Assembly (NCBI GenBank): GCA_032622095.1
Contig: CP136063.1
Location: forward strand, 269,321,426 to 269,385,425
Direction: 5' to 3'
DNA from: Siphonodentalium dalli
Taxonomy: Eukaryota; Mollusca; Scaphopoda; Gadilida; Siphonodentaliidae
Length of the DNA stretch: 64,000 nt
Both the position numbers and the translations under genes were made by a program. Under the pieces are notes generated by a model. The model saw nothing but the letters and a program-made list of their open reading frames with translations. It ran no database searches and had not been told where the DNA came from. Numbering within the stretch: position 1 is the first letter of the stretch; each line of letters starts with the position of its first letter. Shown here in pieces: positions 36,850 through 47,653 of the stretch.

Positions 36850-37353
36850 TCAATTAACAAACTTAAGCAGAGCCTGGTTGAATGTCAACTATATATGGTA
36901 GGTTATTCCCATCTTAAAGCTGTTGATGTCATTGAGACATTCAATGCTATTATGCTATTTTGCATGCGAACTAGTAGAGCCTCCAATAGCTTATCATTAC
37001 CACTCGGGACAGTGGGTGTTTTTCCTCAATTAATTGAATTTCTTGTTGGCTTTAGGAGCATGATGTTCCTATGTATGACAAGTATAGTTAACATTCACCG
37101 GAAAAAAGTTTTTTATTTTTGCCCTGGAGCATTTTGCCCAATTACACATTTCGAGGTGGAATTAATCAATACAAAATGGCGGCAGTCGCCCATAATAATT
37201 TTTGGACTCGGCTGTCCCTTGAGTTATGCATAAATTTTCCTATTTTAGGTAAGTTCAATCTCTTTTTAGAGTGGGCCGAAAAAGTCGATTAGTATATCTC
37301 ATATTCGCATACGTATACCCTAGGTCGCTTCGCTTCCGCAGCTTCGCGGGCGC
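36850..37353 (+). repeat. Repeat Y, plus copy, right half
   Basis: Reverse complement of about 37570-37930. Shared blocks are 'gccctggagcattttgc', 'cacatttcgaggtgg', 'attaatcaatacaaaatggc', 'cccttgagttatg' and 'gtataccctaggtcgcttcg'. A 141-codon frame (36808-37233) lies here but is broken in the partner copy and is not considered a gene. Confidence 0.75.
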
Positions 37354-37370
37354 TATACCATTATCCACTC

Positions 37371-39903
37371 TAAGTGTCGGCGCACACGATCCCGATTGTG
37401 CCCGGTTAAATCCGGCTGCCGGATAAATCGGGCCCGATAAAATCGGGGGATCAGCGCACACGAGTCCGATTTTCACATCGGTCATATGCATGCTATGATC
37501 ACTGTAGTATATAGCCAGCTGGTGTGGCCAGCCTATCTAGCCATTTACTATAGCTAGTCGTTGTGATTTATATTAATAGCGCCCGCTCTCACGCGGCGAA
37601 GCCGCGGAAGCGAAGCGACCTAGGGTATACGTATCCGGATATGAAATATACTAATCGACTTGTTCAGCCCAATCTTAAAATAGATTGAAATTACCTAAAA
37701 TAGATAATGTATTCATAACTCAAGGGTCAGCCGAGTCTAAAATTATTGTTGGCGACGGCCGCCATTTTGTATTGATTAATACCACCTCGAAATGTGCAAA
37801 ATGCTCCAGGGCAAAAAAAAAAAAATTTGTTCTGGAAAATGTTAGCTATGCTTCATAAATGTAGGAACAACATGATCCAAAAGCCAGAGATATTTAAAAA
37901 ATTGAATGTAAATTAAACCAAAGCTCTGCTTAACAAAAAAGTGAAATTGCATGAAAAAGTTTTGTTTACATATTTTATAAAATTATTAAAAATATTTGCC
38001 CCGAAGAGGAATATAGGGGCCTTACTGGTCGTTGGGATATTATCTTCTATTTTATAATGGTATTTTCGCCTAAAAGATTGATGGATTATTCTCGAAGCTC
38101 AAGGTCGACAAAGGGAAACTATAAGTTCCGATTGAAAGATCGCATAGTCCTTTTAAGATAACTTTTTGGAAAACCAGTAAAGGCGTCATGACACCAAGAC
38201 GTGCAGCATGACGTCACAACCTACATCGGCGCGCAAACTCCAGACACAGGACTGCGTCGATGGCCAGACAGCTGAGACACGTGTTACACGGTCAGGATAA
38301 ACGACACATCTGCCAAACATTTACGTTATTTGTGATTATTTACATATATATAATTGTCTTGTATCCCGTTACGGTTTATCATCAAATCCTTCTGAAGATA
38401 AAAATTCATCCGATAATCCAATGAACAGTAAGAAACGGGCGCAAATTACGTTTACGTATTATCATATTATGTATAGCTAAAGACCAATATTTATTAATAA
38501 TTAACTAAATAATATATTAACTAGAATGCACTCAGAGAGATGCCAACGTGCGCTAAAATGTAATAAACAATAATTTAAAAAATAATTTCACTGTATTTTA
38601 CTTAATTTATTTTATTTAATTTAATGTTAGAAAAAAAAGACAATTACCATTTCTCATTTCATCACAGATAAAAGGCAAATTACTATATTAATCATTTAAG
38701 TAATGAAAACCAATTCCATGTTGCCGAAAGAATGAGACTTTAATATCGATTACATTTTTTTCAGCGGCATATTTTCATTTTGATTTTCCGATAGTCAAAG
38801 TTGACCAAAGGAGCAATTATAAGAAATAATTAATACTATTTGTGTAAATATTGATAACAGCCAATATGCAAAAATAAATATCAATAATTAATCAATAACG
38901 ATCATTTTATGTAATAATAAACTCTTCAAACGGTGTTTGTGTCAACAAATGCGTTTTGTTTTGTGTTACGTCATTCGTCGTATTTGACCCGGAACTCGGC
39001 TGAAAGTTAGGCTATTCAGCTTATTGCGTCGAATTACGAAATCGTGTTTTGAATGTCTCTCTTTTCCCGCACGATAAAAAGAGGTCTTCGCACGAACCAA
39101 AAATGATCAAACTTACCAATTATAAGTAAAAATACCCAAATGAAGGAGTCTATGTAGGTCCCGAAGGAGTCTATAGACTCCTTGATGTAGAGTTCTGATG
39201 GAGAAAATGTAGGTAGATCTATTTTTTCATAACTCTGACGTATTTTGACCTGGGAGAAAAATTCGAAATCGAGGCTCACTACGAGCATGTCAGAAACAGG
39301 GAATCCCGACAAATGGCGATATCGGCGACAAACAAATAATCGAAAACAACACATAAAATAAACATAGCAAAAACGCGGCACAGTAAAAATGTCAGAACGC
39401 CACGAGGTTTTACGTCGTTTTTGGTGACGTCATGGAGTGAAACGGAGTATGGTGACACCAACCTACGAATCTGTCTGATCGACATACTGTTGCGCGAGCG
39501 CACGTAATAATAACATATTGAGCTAATTTGAGGTCACGAGCAATACTGCCAATAGCCGTAAATTGGCGTAATAGACCTTTTCACAGCTGCCGATTATTAT
39601 GTACGGGCACTCATCTTCTGCCCATATGTCTACCAGCCGTTGTTCCTTGTCAATTGATCAGAATGCTTGATTTATTTTCTAATAGCGGTCGCTGCTAACT
39701 ATTCCGACATTTTGAATGAGGTTTTGGCCACGTGACGGTCATGTGACAAGCATAACACGCGCGTTGCCATGGTCACGAGCCGGATTTTCCGGTTGAAATC
39801 AAACTCAGTTTGATCGGTCCGATTAAATCGGATCCGACAAAAACCGGCCCAAAGTTAGGCGCACACGATCCCGGACAACCGGGATCGTGTGTGCCGACAC
39901 TTA
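37371..39903. mobile_element. TIR element X carrying an inverted copy of Y
   Basis: The ends TAAGTGTCGGCGCACACGAT and its near-exact complement at 39876-39903 form TIRs of about 28 bp. The outer TA may be the target duplication. Subterminal GC-rich hairpins ('gatcccgg...ccgggatc' at 39866-39890) follow. The 2.5-kb interior contains the minus-oriented Y copy (37570-38365) and a perfect 20-bp palindrome at 39164-39183. No transposase motif was recognised in the 39034-39503 minus-strand frames. Confidence 0.6.
37570..38365 (-). repeat. Repeat Y, minus copy (uninterrupted)
   Basis: A contiguous 0.8-kb copy that pairs with both halves of the plus copy. With the 36850-37353 half it makes a long inverted repeat around 37354-37569. 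It shows that the 32.0-36.8 kb DNA is an insertion in the other copy. Confidence 0.75.
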
Positions 39904-40980
39904 TAAAGTGATTTAAATTTACAATTGATTTATAACACGCCAATCAGCCATCGAGCAATGTAAGTTATCTAATTAGGTCCGGTGACAATCTTTATTTACT
40001 GTAATGATCTTTAAGTCGTCGCCTGTTCTATCAAACGGTCTGTCGTGATTACAACAAGATTATACATTGTATTGACCAATTATGCACTCCCGTTCATTCA
40101 AACAAGTTATTTTTCCATCGAGGTAAGCATTACTGATATGGGCTGTGATACCATGTTTAGTCACAACGAACAGATGCAGGGACGTAGCGTTTGGACGACA
40201 TGGGCGATACACCATGTCAAATATACAAACGGTAATAATTAAATAATTAATTAAATTAATACCGAGTATACGCCATACTAAAATTTCAGATCAGGGGTGG
40301 GGTATTCGGACAAGTTACATGGGCATTTGCTTTGTCGGCAAACATCTTCAGTTACTATCCTGAACGGTGGCAAATATTGTACCCTATCATCCAAACTATG
40401 AATAAATGCAATCAACGACAGACCTTTTTGCAGCGCAAACAACAATTACAGATATTTACAGTAACAAAAGGTCAATACCGGACCTCATTGAATAACTTAC
40501 CTTTATCGAACGTGCTGTTTGTGATATTATAAACCCGGCTTGGAATGTATGGAATAAATAAATCCGACTCGTAGAAATAATGCACAATAGAATAGGAGTG
40601 TAATGTACTTTCTACTTTATCCACGATTAACATAAAAGTAAATTGAAATTTCATGATTCGGCATAAATGCAATTCGTTGAACAATCGAGGTGACACCGAC
40701 CATGGGGTTTTTATTGGTATTCACCGGACCATGTTTGTAAGACTGACCACACATTTAATTGGTAACATAAATGATTACAATTAATTTAATGGTCAGTTAG
40801 TTGGTATAATAACATTTTGTTTTCGCATATTTTTGTTTTAATTTCATTATCTTATGACTACAAGTCTTATATGTCATCATTCTGCAGGTTTGTACATATA
40901 ACACCTTCAACCGACCCATAAATTTAAATGAGAAATCAACCAATTTTAATATACTAGGTATTGGTGGGTGTAAAATAGGT
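39904..40980. other. Intergenic AT-rich stretch before the LINE
   Basis: No gene is supported. A LINE endonuclease domain would be expected here if the downstream LINE were complete. None of its motifs was found, so the LINE appears 5'-truncated near 40.98 kb. Confidence 0.4.
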
Positions 40981-43429
40981 TTGTTAGGAGGCCCAATCAC
41001 AATCAGTTCGGCTGTGATCGTCTGTGATCGTATGGTCTCCAAACCTACCAAAAGATGTGTCTGGAATTATAACAAAGCGAACTTTGTGAAAATAAATAAT
41101 ATTATCAGTAACACTGATTGGCCTAGTCACCTCCGTGGTGACGACGACATACCTTGTGTAAACAACATGGTTGAGAAGTTCACTAACAGTTTCCTTTCCA
41201 TAGCTAAAACATGCATACCTAATCACATGGCGACAATTAGGACAGATGACAAACCATGGTTTGACTCCAAATTGCGAACTCAGATAAGAAACCGTGATCG
41301 CCTAAGAAAAATTGCCATAAACAAAAATACACCCCACCATTGGGACCATTATAAGCGCGCCCGAAATAAAGCAAGTAATATGAAAAAATTTGCAGAGGCC
41401 ACGTTCATGGAAAAGATTGACTGTTCCCTGACATTGGAAAAAACTCAAAAAAATTCTGGAAAATCACCAAACAATTTTTAAACAATTTCAACTCGGATAA
41501 CAGCATACCAGATCTGTTAGACTCGGGGGATGTCATCGAAGATGACCTCAAGAAAGCAGAATTTATTAACGAAACATTCATGAAAAATAGTCTTATATCG
41601 AATTTACCAGGCGAATTGCCTACTTTCGGATTCAGAACTAAGAAAACACTGAGCTCATTAACTACCAGTGAGTCTGAAATCCAAACCATACTGAAAGCCT
41701 TGCCATCTGGAAAAGCTACTGGCCATGATGAAATAAGTAACCGGATGTTGCGTGAAACTAAATTTACCGTGTGTTAACCACTAAAGATAATTTTTAACCA
41801 GTCACTTAACTCATGTATCTTCCCGTCTGAATGGAAAAAAGCCGATGTTATTCCAATTTACAAAAAAGGGGATAACGGGATGCAAATAACTATAGACCCA
41901 TTTCCCTGTTATGTTGTATAGCCAAAGTTTTCGAAAAAATCATATTTAAAAGGTCTTTAGTCATTTGCACGACAACCGTCTCCTGTATGAATACCAATCT
42001 GGCTTCTTACCTGGACATAGTACCGAATTACAGCTATTAGAAATATATCACAAATCATCGCAAGCGGCGGATGATGGTCTGACAACCTGTGGCGTTTTTT
42101 GTGATGTCTCAAAGGCGTTTGACAAAGTTTGGCACCGCGGCCTACTCCTGAAACTTGAACGCTATGGCATTTCTGGCAGCTTATTAAAGTGGTTCGGTAG
42201 TTATCTCCATATCCGTATGCAGAGAGTTAGGGTTAACAATGACTTGTCGTCATACAAAACAATTGGTGCTGGTGTTCCCTCAAGGGTCAGTTATCGGCCC
42301 TACTCTATTTTTGATATACATCAATGACATAGACGATACCATTACTTCGGTCACGCGCCTGTTCGCCGATGACACGTGTATAATGCAAACCGCTCTTATT
42401 ACTGAAGATATTGAAACAAATCTCAATTGTGAATTAAACTCCCTTCATGACTGGGCCGCTAGGTGGCTAGTGAATTTCAATCCGGATAAAACAAACGCCC
42501 TTCTATTCAGCCGAGCAAACAACCAACACCCTTATCTTGATTTTGCTGGGACACCGGTGAGCTTTGGCCAAACACACCAACATTTAGGCGTCGAATTACA
42601 AGTTAATTTCAAATGGGATATACACATACTATCAATATACGAGAAAGCATCATCCCGATTATCACAGTTACGGAAATTAAAGAACATATTAAATCGCCAC
42701 ACTCTAGAAATTATGTATTTCTCGTTTATTAGACCGATCCTAGAATATGCAACCCCCGTCTGGGTGTGTGCCGCCGATATTCATCTCACAAAATTGGAAA
42801 ACTTACAGTGTGATGCCGCACGAATAGTTTATGGTTGTACAAGGTCCGTACCCAACGTTCGCCTACTCTCAGAAGTGGGTTGGCAAACACTATCTGAACG
42901 CCGACACGTCAAAAAATGACACTGTTTCATAAAATCGCAACCGGAAACGCCACAAATTATTTAATAAAAGCCTTACCACAGAAAGTAGAAGATTCAACAG
43001 ATTATAACTTGAGGAACGGTTCCAACTTTATTCCCTTTCGAGCAGCACCCAGTTTCCGCGCAACATTTTTCCCGTCCTGTGTTAACGAGTGGAATCGATT
43101 AAAACCCGAGCAGAGGTGTTTAAAAACCGACCCTTTTAAAAATGCTATTGAGGTGAAAATGCCAAGACCGCCAAGGTATTATAATACAGGTAAACGTACA
43201 CTGAACATTCTTCATTGTAGAATCAGATGCTGCTGTAGCGATCTTAATCTCGACAAATTAAATAACTATATAGCTTTATCTCCATCGTGTGCGTGTGGTA
43301 TCCCAATCGAAGATGCTTATCACTACTTCTTTGAATGTGTTCATTATACACAAATAAGACAGGAACTATTCGATAATTTGATACAATTTGGTAATATAAC
43401 CCTTGAAAACCTAGTAATAGCAAACCCCT
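40981..43429 (+). pseudogene. CR1/L2/Jockey-like LINE reverse transcriptase, 5'-truncated and frame-broken
   Basis: The element encodes the pre-RT linker (KPWFDSKLRTQIRNRDRLRK), then RT start KALPSGKATGHDE. RT motifs follow: FCDVSKAFDKVWH (motif A), the GVPQGSVIGP-type motif B split by a frameshift near 42280, and FADDT (motif C, about 42363). The thumb is RPILEYATPVW. The C-terminal Cys/His block is CACGIPIEDAYHYFFEC (near 43288-43340). Breaks include an A-run frameshift at about 41450, loss of frame at 41770-41960, and 42280. The 3' end of the coding sequence is displaced to 54311 by an insertion. The apurinic-type endonuclease is absent. Exact clade is unresolved. Confidence 0.85.
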
Positions 43430-43933
43430 TATACAAGACCCCAACTGTCTTCTAACAAGTATCCCAACAAGTATCCCAACAAGACCCCAACATTATCTAC
43501 CACGTATCCGGGCCTAATTCAGGGGACTCCCCCACCCCATATTGAGAGCCCATTGTTTCCTAAGTTTGTTGGGATTGAGAGAGACTCAGTGGTGTTTTTG
43601 CGGAGATGGCCACATGTTTAATAATTTAAACGATTACAGAGGTTGAATGAGGGCCTGCCGGTCCGGATGGTCTTCCATGCGACGTGAGGCTCGATGGGAT
43701 TCGACTCGAGCAGCAGATGCCGGTGGTGTGTCGGCCCAGGCATCTGGGTAGATGGACGTGATGAGCCCGATGGGAGTCGACTCGAGCAGATGTGAATGGT
43801 GAATGGCGGCGATGTGCTCGATGGGACACGGCTCGAGCGACAGATACTGGTGGTATGTCGGCCCAGCATCCGGTGGAATGAATGTGATGTATGGATGTGG
43901 TTCACGGGTTAGATCCGGACCAGCAGGCCCCGC
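43430..43933 (+). repeat. Shared 504-bp left end, copy 1
   Basis: Matches 47150-47653 almost perfectly; a single G/A difference was seen (43524 region). It contains a short direct repeat ('caagtatcccaa' twice) and three copies of the two-hairpin motif. After the shared 'ggccccgc' the two elements diverge abruptly. Confidence 0.95.
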
Positions 43934-46330
43934 TCTCCGGCGATGTGACCGCACAGCAGCTGGAAAGAGAAATTAGACAAGCACAGCGAGGGAAACGAAG
44001 ACATCAGCGGGAGCAGCAAACAAAACACACGGCCCCTGGGAAACGACGGGGAAGCATAAACGACGGGTGGAGCGAGCCGCGGACGAGTAAAAGTCGCGGG
44101 GGGAGCAGAGGCGAAACCGAGGTAGCGGATGAGACATGAGCAGATGGCGAAGCGGAGGATGTGATGAGCTCGATGGGAGACGGCTCGAGCAGCAGAGGCC
44201 GGTGGGTCGTAGCCCAGGCATCGAGATGCGGGATGAGATGAGCCCGATGGGAAACGGCTCGGGCGGCAGATGCCGGTGGTATTACGGCCCAGGCATAAGC
44301 AGCGCATGAAGCGGAAGAGGCGATGATACATGAGTAGTGGATGGTACGAGATGAGGCGACAGCGGCGGGCGGGTTGGGAGCGGCGGAATAAGAAGCAGCG
44401 GGCGAAGAAGAGGATGAGATGAGGTGAGCTCGATGGGATTCGACTCGAGCAGCCGACGCTGGTGGAGCGGCGGCCCAGGCATCGCGGGTGCGGTGAAATG
44501 AGCTCGATGGTAAAACGGCTCGAGAGGCAGATGCCGGTGGGTGTCGGCCCGGACATAAGCAGCGCATGAAGCGAAGATGCGGTGAGGCAGGTGTAGCAGG
44601 CGAGACGTGAGCTGAGGTAGGAGTGTGAGCGGCGAAGAAGCCGGAGCAACAGCGGGAGCCAACGCGGCGGGGGGGGGGGGGCAGAGACGGCGGGGAAGCA
44701 AAAGCGGAGGATAGGCGGAAGCGGCGGCGATGTATAACCAGCGGGGGAGGCGGCAGCAGCGGTAGCGACGGTAATGAAAAGCAGCGGGTGAAGCAGACGG
44801 TGAGATGAGCTCGATGGGATTCGGCTCGAGCAGCAAAAGCTGGAGGTGAGCGGCCCGGGCAGCTAGGGTGCGGGATGAGATGAGCTCGATGGGAGACGGC
44901 TCGAGTGGCAGATGCCGGTGGTATGTCGACCCGGGCATAAGCAGCGCATGAGGATGAAGAGGCGGTGAGGTATGAGTAGTGGGTGAAGCGAGATCGGCGG
45001 GCGATGGCAGGAGCGGCGGAAAAACCGAATCAGCGGAAGGAGGGAAGCGACAGGGAAGCGGAGGCAGCGGCAGAGGCAAAAAAGGGATGGAGAGGCGATA
45101 GCGGCAATGAGGGATACGCAGCGGATGAGGCGTGAGCGGCGGGGAAGCGGCGGTAATGAGAAGCAGCGGGTGAAGCAGAGAATGAAATGAGCTCGATGGG
45201 TACCGCTCGAGCAGCATATGCTGGTGGTGTGTCGACCCAAGCACAGCGGGTGCGGGATGAGATGAGCTCGATGGAGGTTCGGCTCGAGCAGCAGACGCTG
45301 ATGGCGTGGCCAACGCATCGGGTGCGGGATGAAATGAGCTCGATGGGAGACGGCTCGAGTGGCAGATGCCGGTGGTACGCCGACCCAGGCATGAGCGTGA
45401 TGTGGAGCGGAAGAGGCGGTGAGGCATGAGAAGCAGTGAACCGTGGCCACGGGTGGGTGGAGAGCGGCGGAATGGCGGAACCGGCGGGTGGGACAGAAGC
45501 GGAAGGGGAGGCAGAAGTAGCACGCGAAGAGAAACGCGGAGAAGACCAGATACGACGGGAGAGCCGAGGGAGCGGGAGAGACGGGAGCGGCGGGAACGGA
45601 TAAGCGGTAGGTGAGGCAGAGGCAGCGGGCGGGTGAGAAACGGCTGGGGAAGCGCATGCGGGGGTAATGGGAAGCGACGGGCGGGACGTAAGCGGCGGGT
45701 GGAGCGTAAGCTTCGGGTGGAGCGGAAGCGGCGGCGGGTGGAGCGTCAGCGGCGAAAGCGGCGGAAGTACCGTAAGCGGCGGGTGAAGCGGAAGCGACGG
45801 GCGAAGCGGAAGCGACGGGCGAAGTGGGAACAGCGAGCGAAGCGTGAACAGCGGCGAACCGTGAGTAGCGGGTGATGCAGTGCCAGCGGGAGACGCAAGA
45901 GCAGCGGGTGATACAGGAGCAGCGGGTGATACAGGAGCAGCGGGTGATACCGGAGTAGCGGGTGATACCAGAGAAGCGGGTGATACAAGCAGCGGGTGAT
46001 ACAAGCAGCGGATGATACAAGCAGCGGGTGATACAAGCAGCGGGTGATACAAGCAGCGGGTGATACAAGCAGCGGGTGATGTAAGCAGCGGGTGATACAA
46101 GCAGCGGGTGATACAAGCAGCGGGTGATACAAGCAGCTGGAGATACAAGCAGCTGGTGATACAAGCAGCGGTTATGCAAGAGCAGCGGATGCAGAGCTCG
46201 ATGGGAGGCGGCTCGAGCAGCAAAGCTGGTGGTGTGACGGCCCAGTCTTCGGATAGCATGGATCGCAGAGCTCGACGTGATGCGGCACGAGCAGCAGATG
46301 CCGGATAATGTTGGTCCAGACAGAACCAGC
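43684..46330 (+). repeat. ~56-nt two-stem-loop motif, about 14 copies, ~74-bp phasing
   Basis: The motif is GCTCGA-TGGGANNCGNC-TCGAGC (6-bp stem), then a short spacer, then ATGCCGGTGG ... CCCAGGCAT (second stem). Copies begin near 43687, 43762, 43815, 44167, 44240, 44427, 44503, 44808, 44883, 45189, 45265, 45338, 46196 and 46269. Most come in pairs or triplets 71-77 bp apart, all in the same orientation. Several second stems vary while still pairing (for example GACGCTG...GCATC variants), so structure may be partly maintained. Function is unknown. Confidence 0.7.
45880..46175 (+). repeat. 15-bp tandem array (GCAGCGGGTGATACAA)
   Basis: About eighteen copies of 'agcgggtgatacaagc', with a few 18-bp variants ('gagcagcgggtgatacag') at the left end. 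It grades leftward into 'gcggaagcgacgggcgaa' repeats (45620-45880). The array causes long open frames on the minus strand that read as Leu/Pro/Ser-rich repeats. Confidence 0.85.
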
Positions 46331-46910
46331 ATGTGACGCGGTGGCGGCGTGGGTGACCGGAGCAGCGGCTGAAGCCTGAGCGGCGACTCGAAGGTGAAGC
46401 AGGTTAAAAACAGAAACAGCGGGGGGAGGCAAGGGGTGAAGCAAAAACAAAACAAAAACAATGTGGCCGCGGGAGTGTTGTGAGCGGAGGGTGGGTTAGA
46501 GACAGCGGTTGGGGCCTTGACGGCGGTGACGTATATGCGGCGGGAGAGGTGGAAGCGGCGACTGAGGCGGATGTGAAGGAGAAACAACAAGCGGCGCAGA
46601 AACTGAAGGGTAGCATCCGCGGCGGATGAAGCATCGCTGGGAGGAGAGCGGAAGCGGAGGGGTGGAGGAGGCGACAGGAGAGAGGCACCAGTCGCGATGG
46701 GGTAGCACCAGCGGGGGTGAAGAGCCACGAACCGAGAAGAGACGCGCCGATGCGAGGAGTACCACGGGGTAACGAGGGGAGTTATGAACGCCGCGCGTGG
46801 CGGCGAGCCACCAGCGACAAGAATGGGACACGCGACCGTGCGCGGCCGCCGGGGGAAGGACGACCGATAGAACCGATGGCCTGGCCACCGTAGGGTGGGA
46901 GGGCGGGGAC

Positions 46911-47149
46911 AATTTTACGTCCTCGCTCTGTGGACAAAAGTTGTAATGGACGGAAGTGACAATATTTTCTGCGCATGCTCGGAGCGGATAACTCTATTTG
47001 GCATGAGTGACCTTAGTTGTCAGTGATGTTGTAGCTCTCGAAAGTCACACCCCGGTATTCTACGCTTATTGGAGCCAACGCGACTTGCCGCTTAATTGAA
47101 GACGTTGAGCTTGTATAAATTGCCACAAGGGTGATTCCTTGTGGCTTCT
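46911..47149 (+). repeat. Shared 239-bp right end, copy 1, with subterminal inverted repeat and hairpin
   Basis: Essentially identical to 54072-54310. It contains the palindromic 'gcgcatgc' word, 'gtagctctcgaaagtcacac', CTTGTATA and the terminal 9-bp-stem hairpin. In Helitron-like elements the 3' hairpin acts as the termination signal for rolling-circle transfer. That role is inferred here. Confidence 0.9.
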
Positions 47150-47653
47150 TATACAAGACCCCAACTGTCTTCTAACAAGTATCCCAACAAGTATCCCAAC
47201 AAGACCCCAACATTATCTACCACGTATCCGGGCCTAATTCAGGGAACTCCCCCACCCCATATTGAGAGCCCATTGTTTCCTAAGTTTGTTGGGATTGAGA
47301 GAGACTCAGTGGTGTTTTTGCGGAGATGGCCACATGTTTAATAATTTAAACGATTACAGAGGTTGAATGAGGGCCTGCCGGTCCGGATGGTCTTCCATGC
47401 GACGTGAGGCTCGATGGGATTCGACTCGAGCAGCAGATGCCGGTGGTGTGTCGGCCCAGGCATCTGGGTAGATGGACGTGATGAGCCCGATGGGAGTCGA
47501 CTCGAGCAGATGTGAATGGTGAATGGCGGCGATGTGCTCGATGGGACACGGCTCGAGCGACAGATACTGGTGGTATGTCGGCCCAGCATCCGGTGGAATG
47601 AATGTGATGTATGGATGTGGTTCACGGGTTAGATCCGGACCAGCAGGCCCCGC
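47150..47653 (+). repeat. Shared 504-bp left end, copy 2
   Basis: Near-identical to 43430-43933. It starts at the T that follows the element 1 terminus and again carries three two-hairpin motif copies. The high identity implies that both elements arose or were amplified recently. Confidence 0.95.

Larger units (their letters stand above)
43430..47149 (+). mobile_element. Helentron-like element 1 (3.7 kb, non-autonomous)
   Basis: The element starts TATACAAG at the left T|T junction and ends GGCTTCT. Its 3' end carries CTTGTATA (47110-47117), the exact complement of the 5' terminus. A hairpin GCCACAAGG-GTGATT-CCTTGTGGC (47122-47145) lies 4 nt before the end. Asymmetric terminal inverted repeats, a 3' terminal hairpin and insertion between two T residues with no target duplication match Helentron/Helitron2 rolling-circle elements. 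No Rep or helicase is encoded, so mobility would depend on another element. The body (43934-46910) is GC-rich repeat DNA, very unlike the AT-rich flanks. A direct tandem neighbour follows without any spacer. Confidence 0.75.

Noticed and set aside
36808-37233. 141-codon plus-strand frame
   Set aside because: It lies across repeat Y, and the partner copy at 37.6-37.9 kb is disrupted.
45620-46330. The ~15-bp and ~74-bp repeats as a CRISPR array
   Set aside because: No conserved repeat with unique equal-length spacers, no cas genes, and a eukaryotic context.
44282-46728. Very long overlapping minus-strand open frames (413, 621 and 409 codons)
   Set aside because: All three minus frames are open at once over the same GC-rich repeats. 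The proteins are monotonous Ser/Pro/Leu/His repeats that mirror the 15-bp and 74-bp DNA units, with no domain.
43430-47653. The 504-bp direct repeats as LTRs of a retrotransposon
   Set aside because: There is no third copy at the 3' end of element 2, no primer-binding or polypurine signals, no TG...CA ends and no pol domain between them. The 239-bp right end and terminal hairpin fit Helentron-like termini better.
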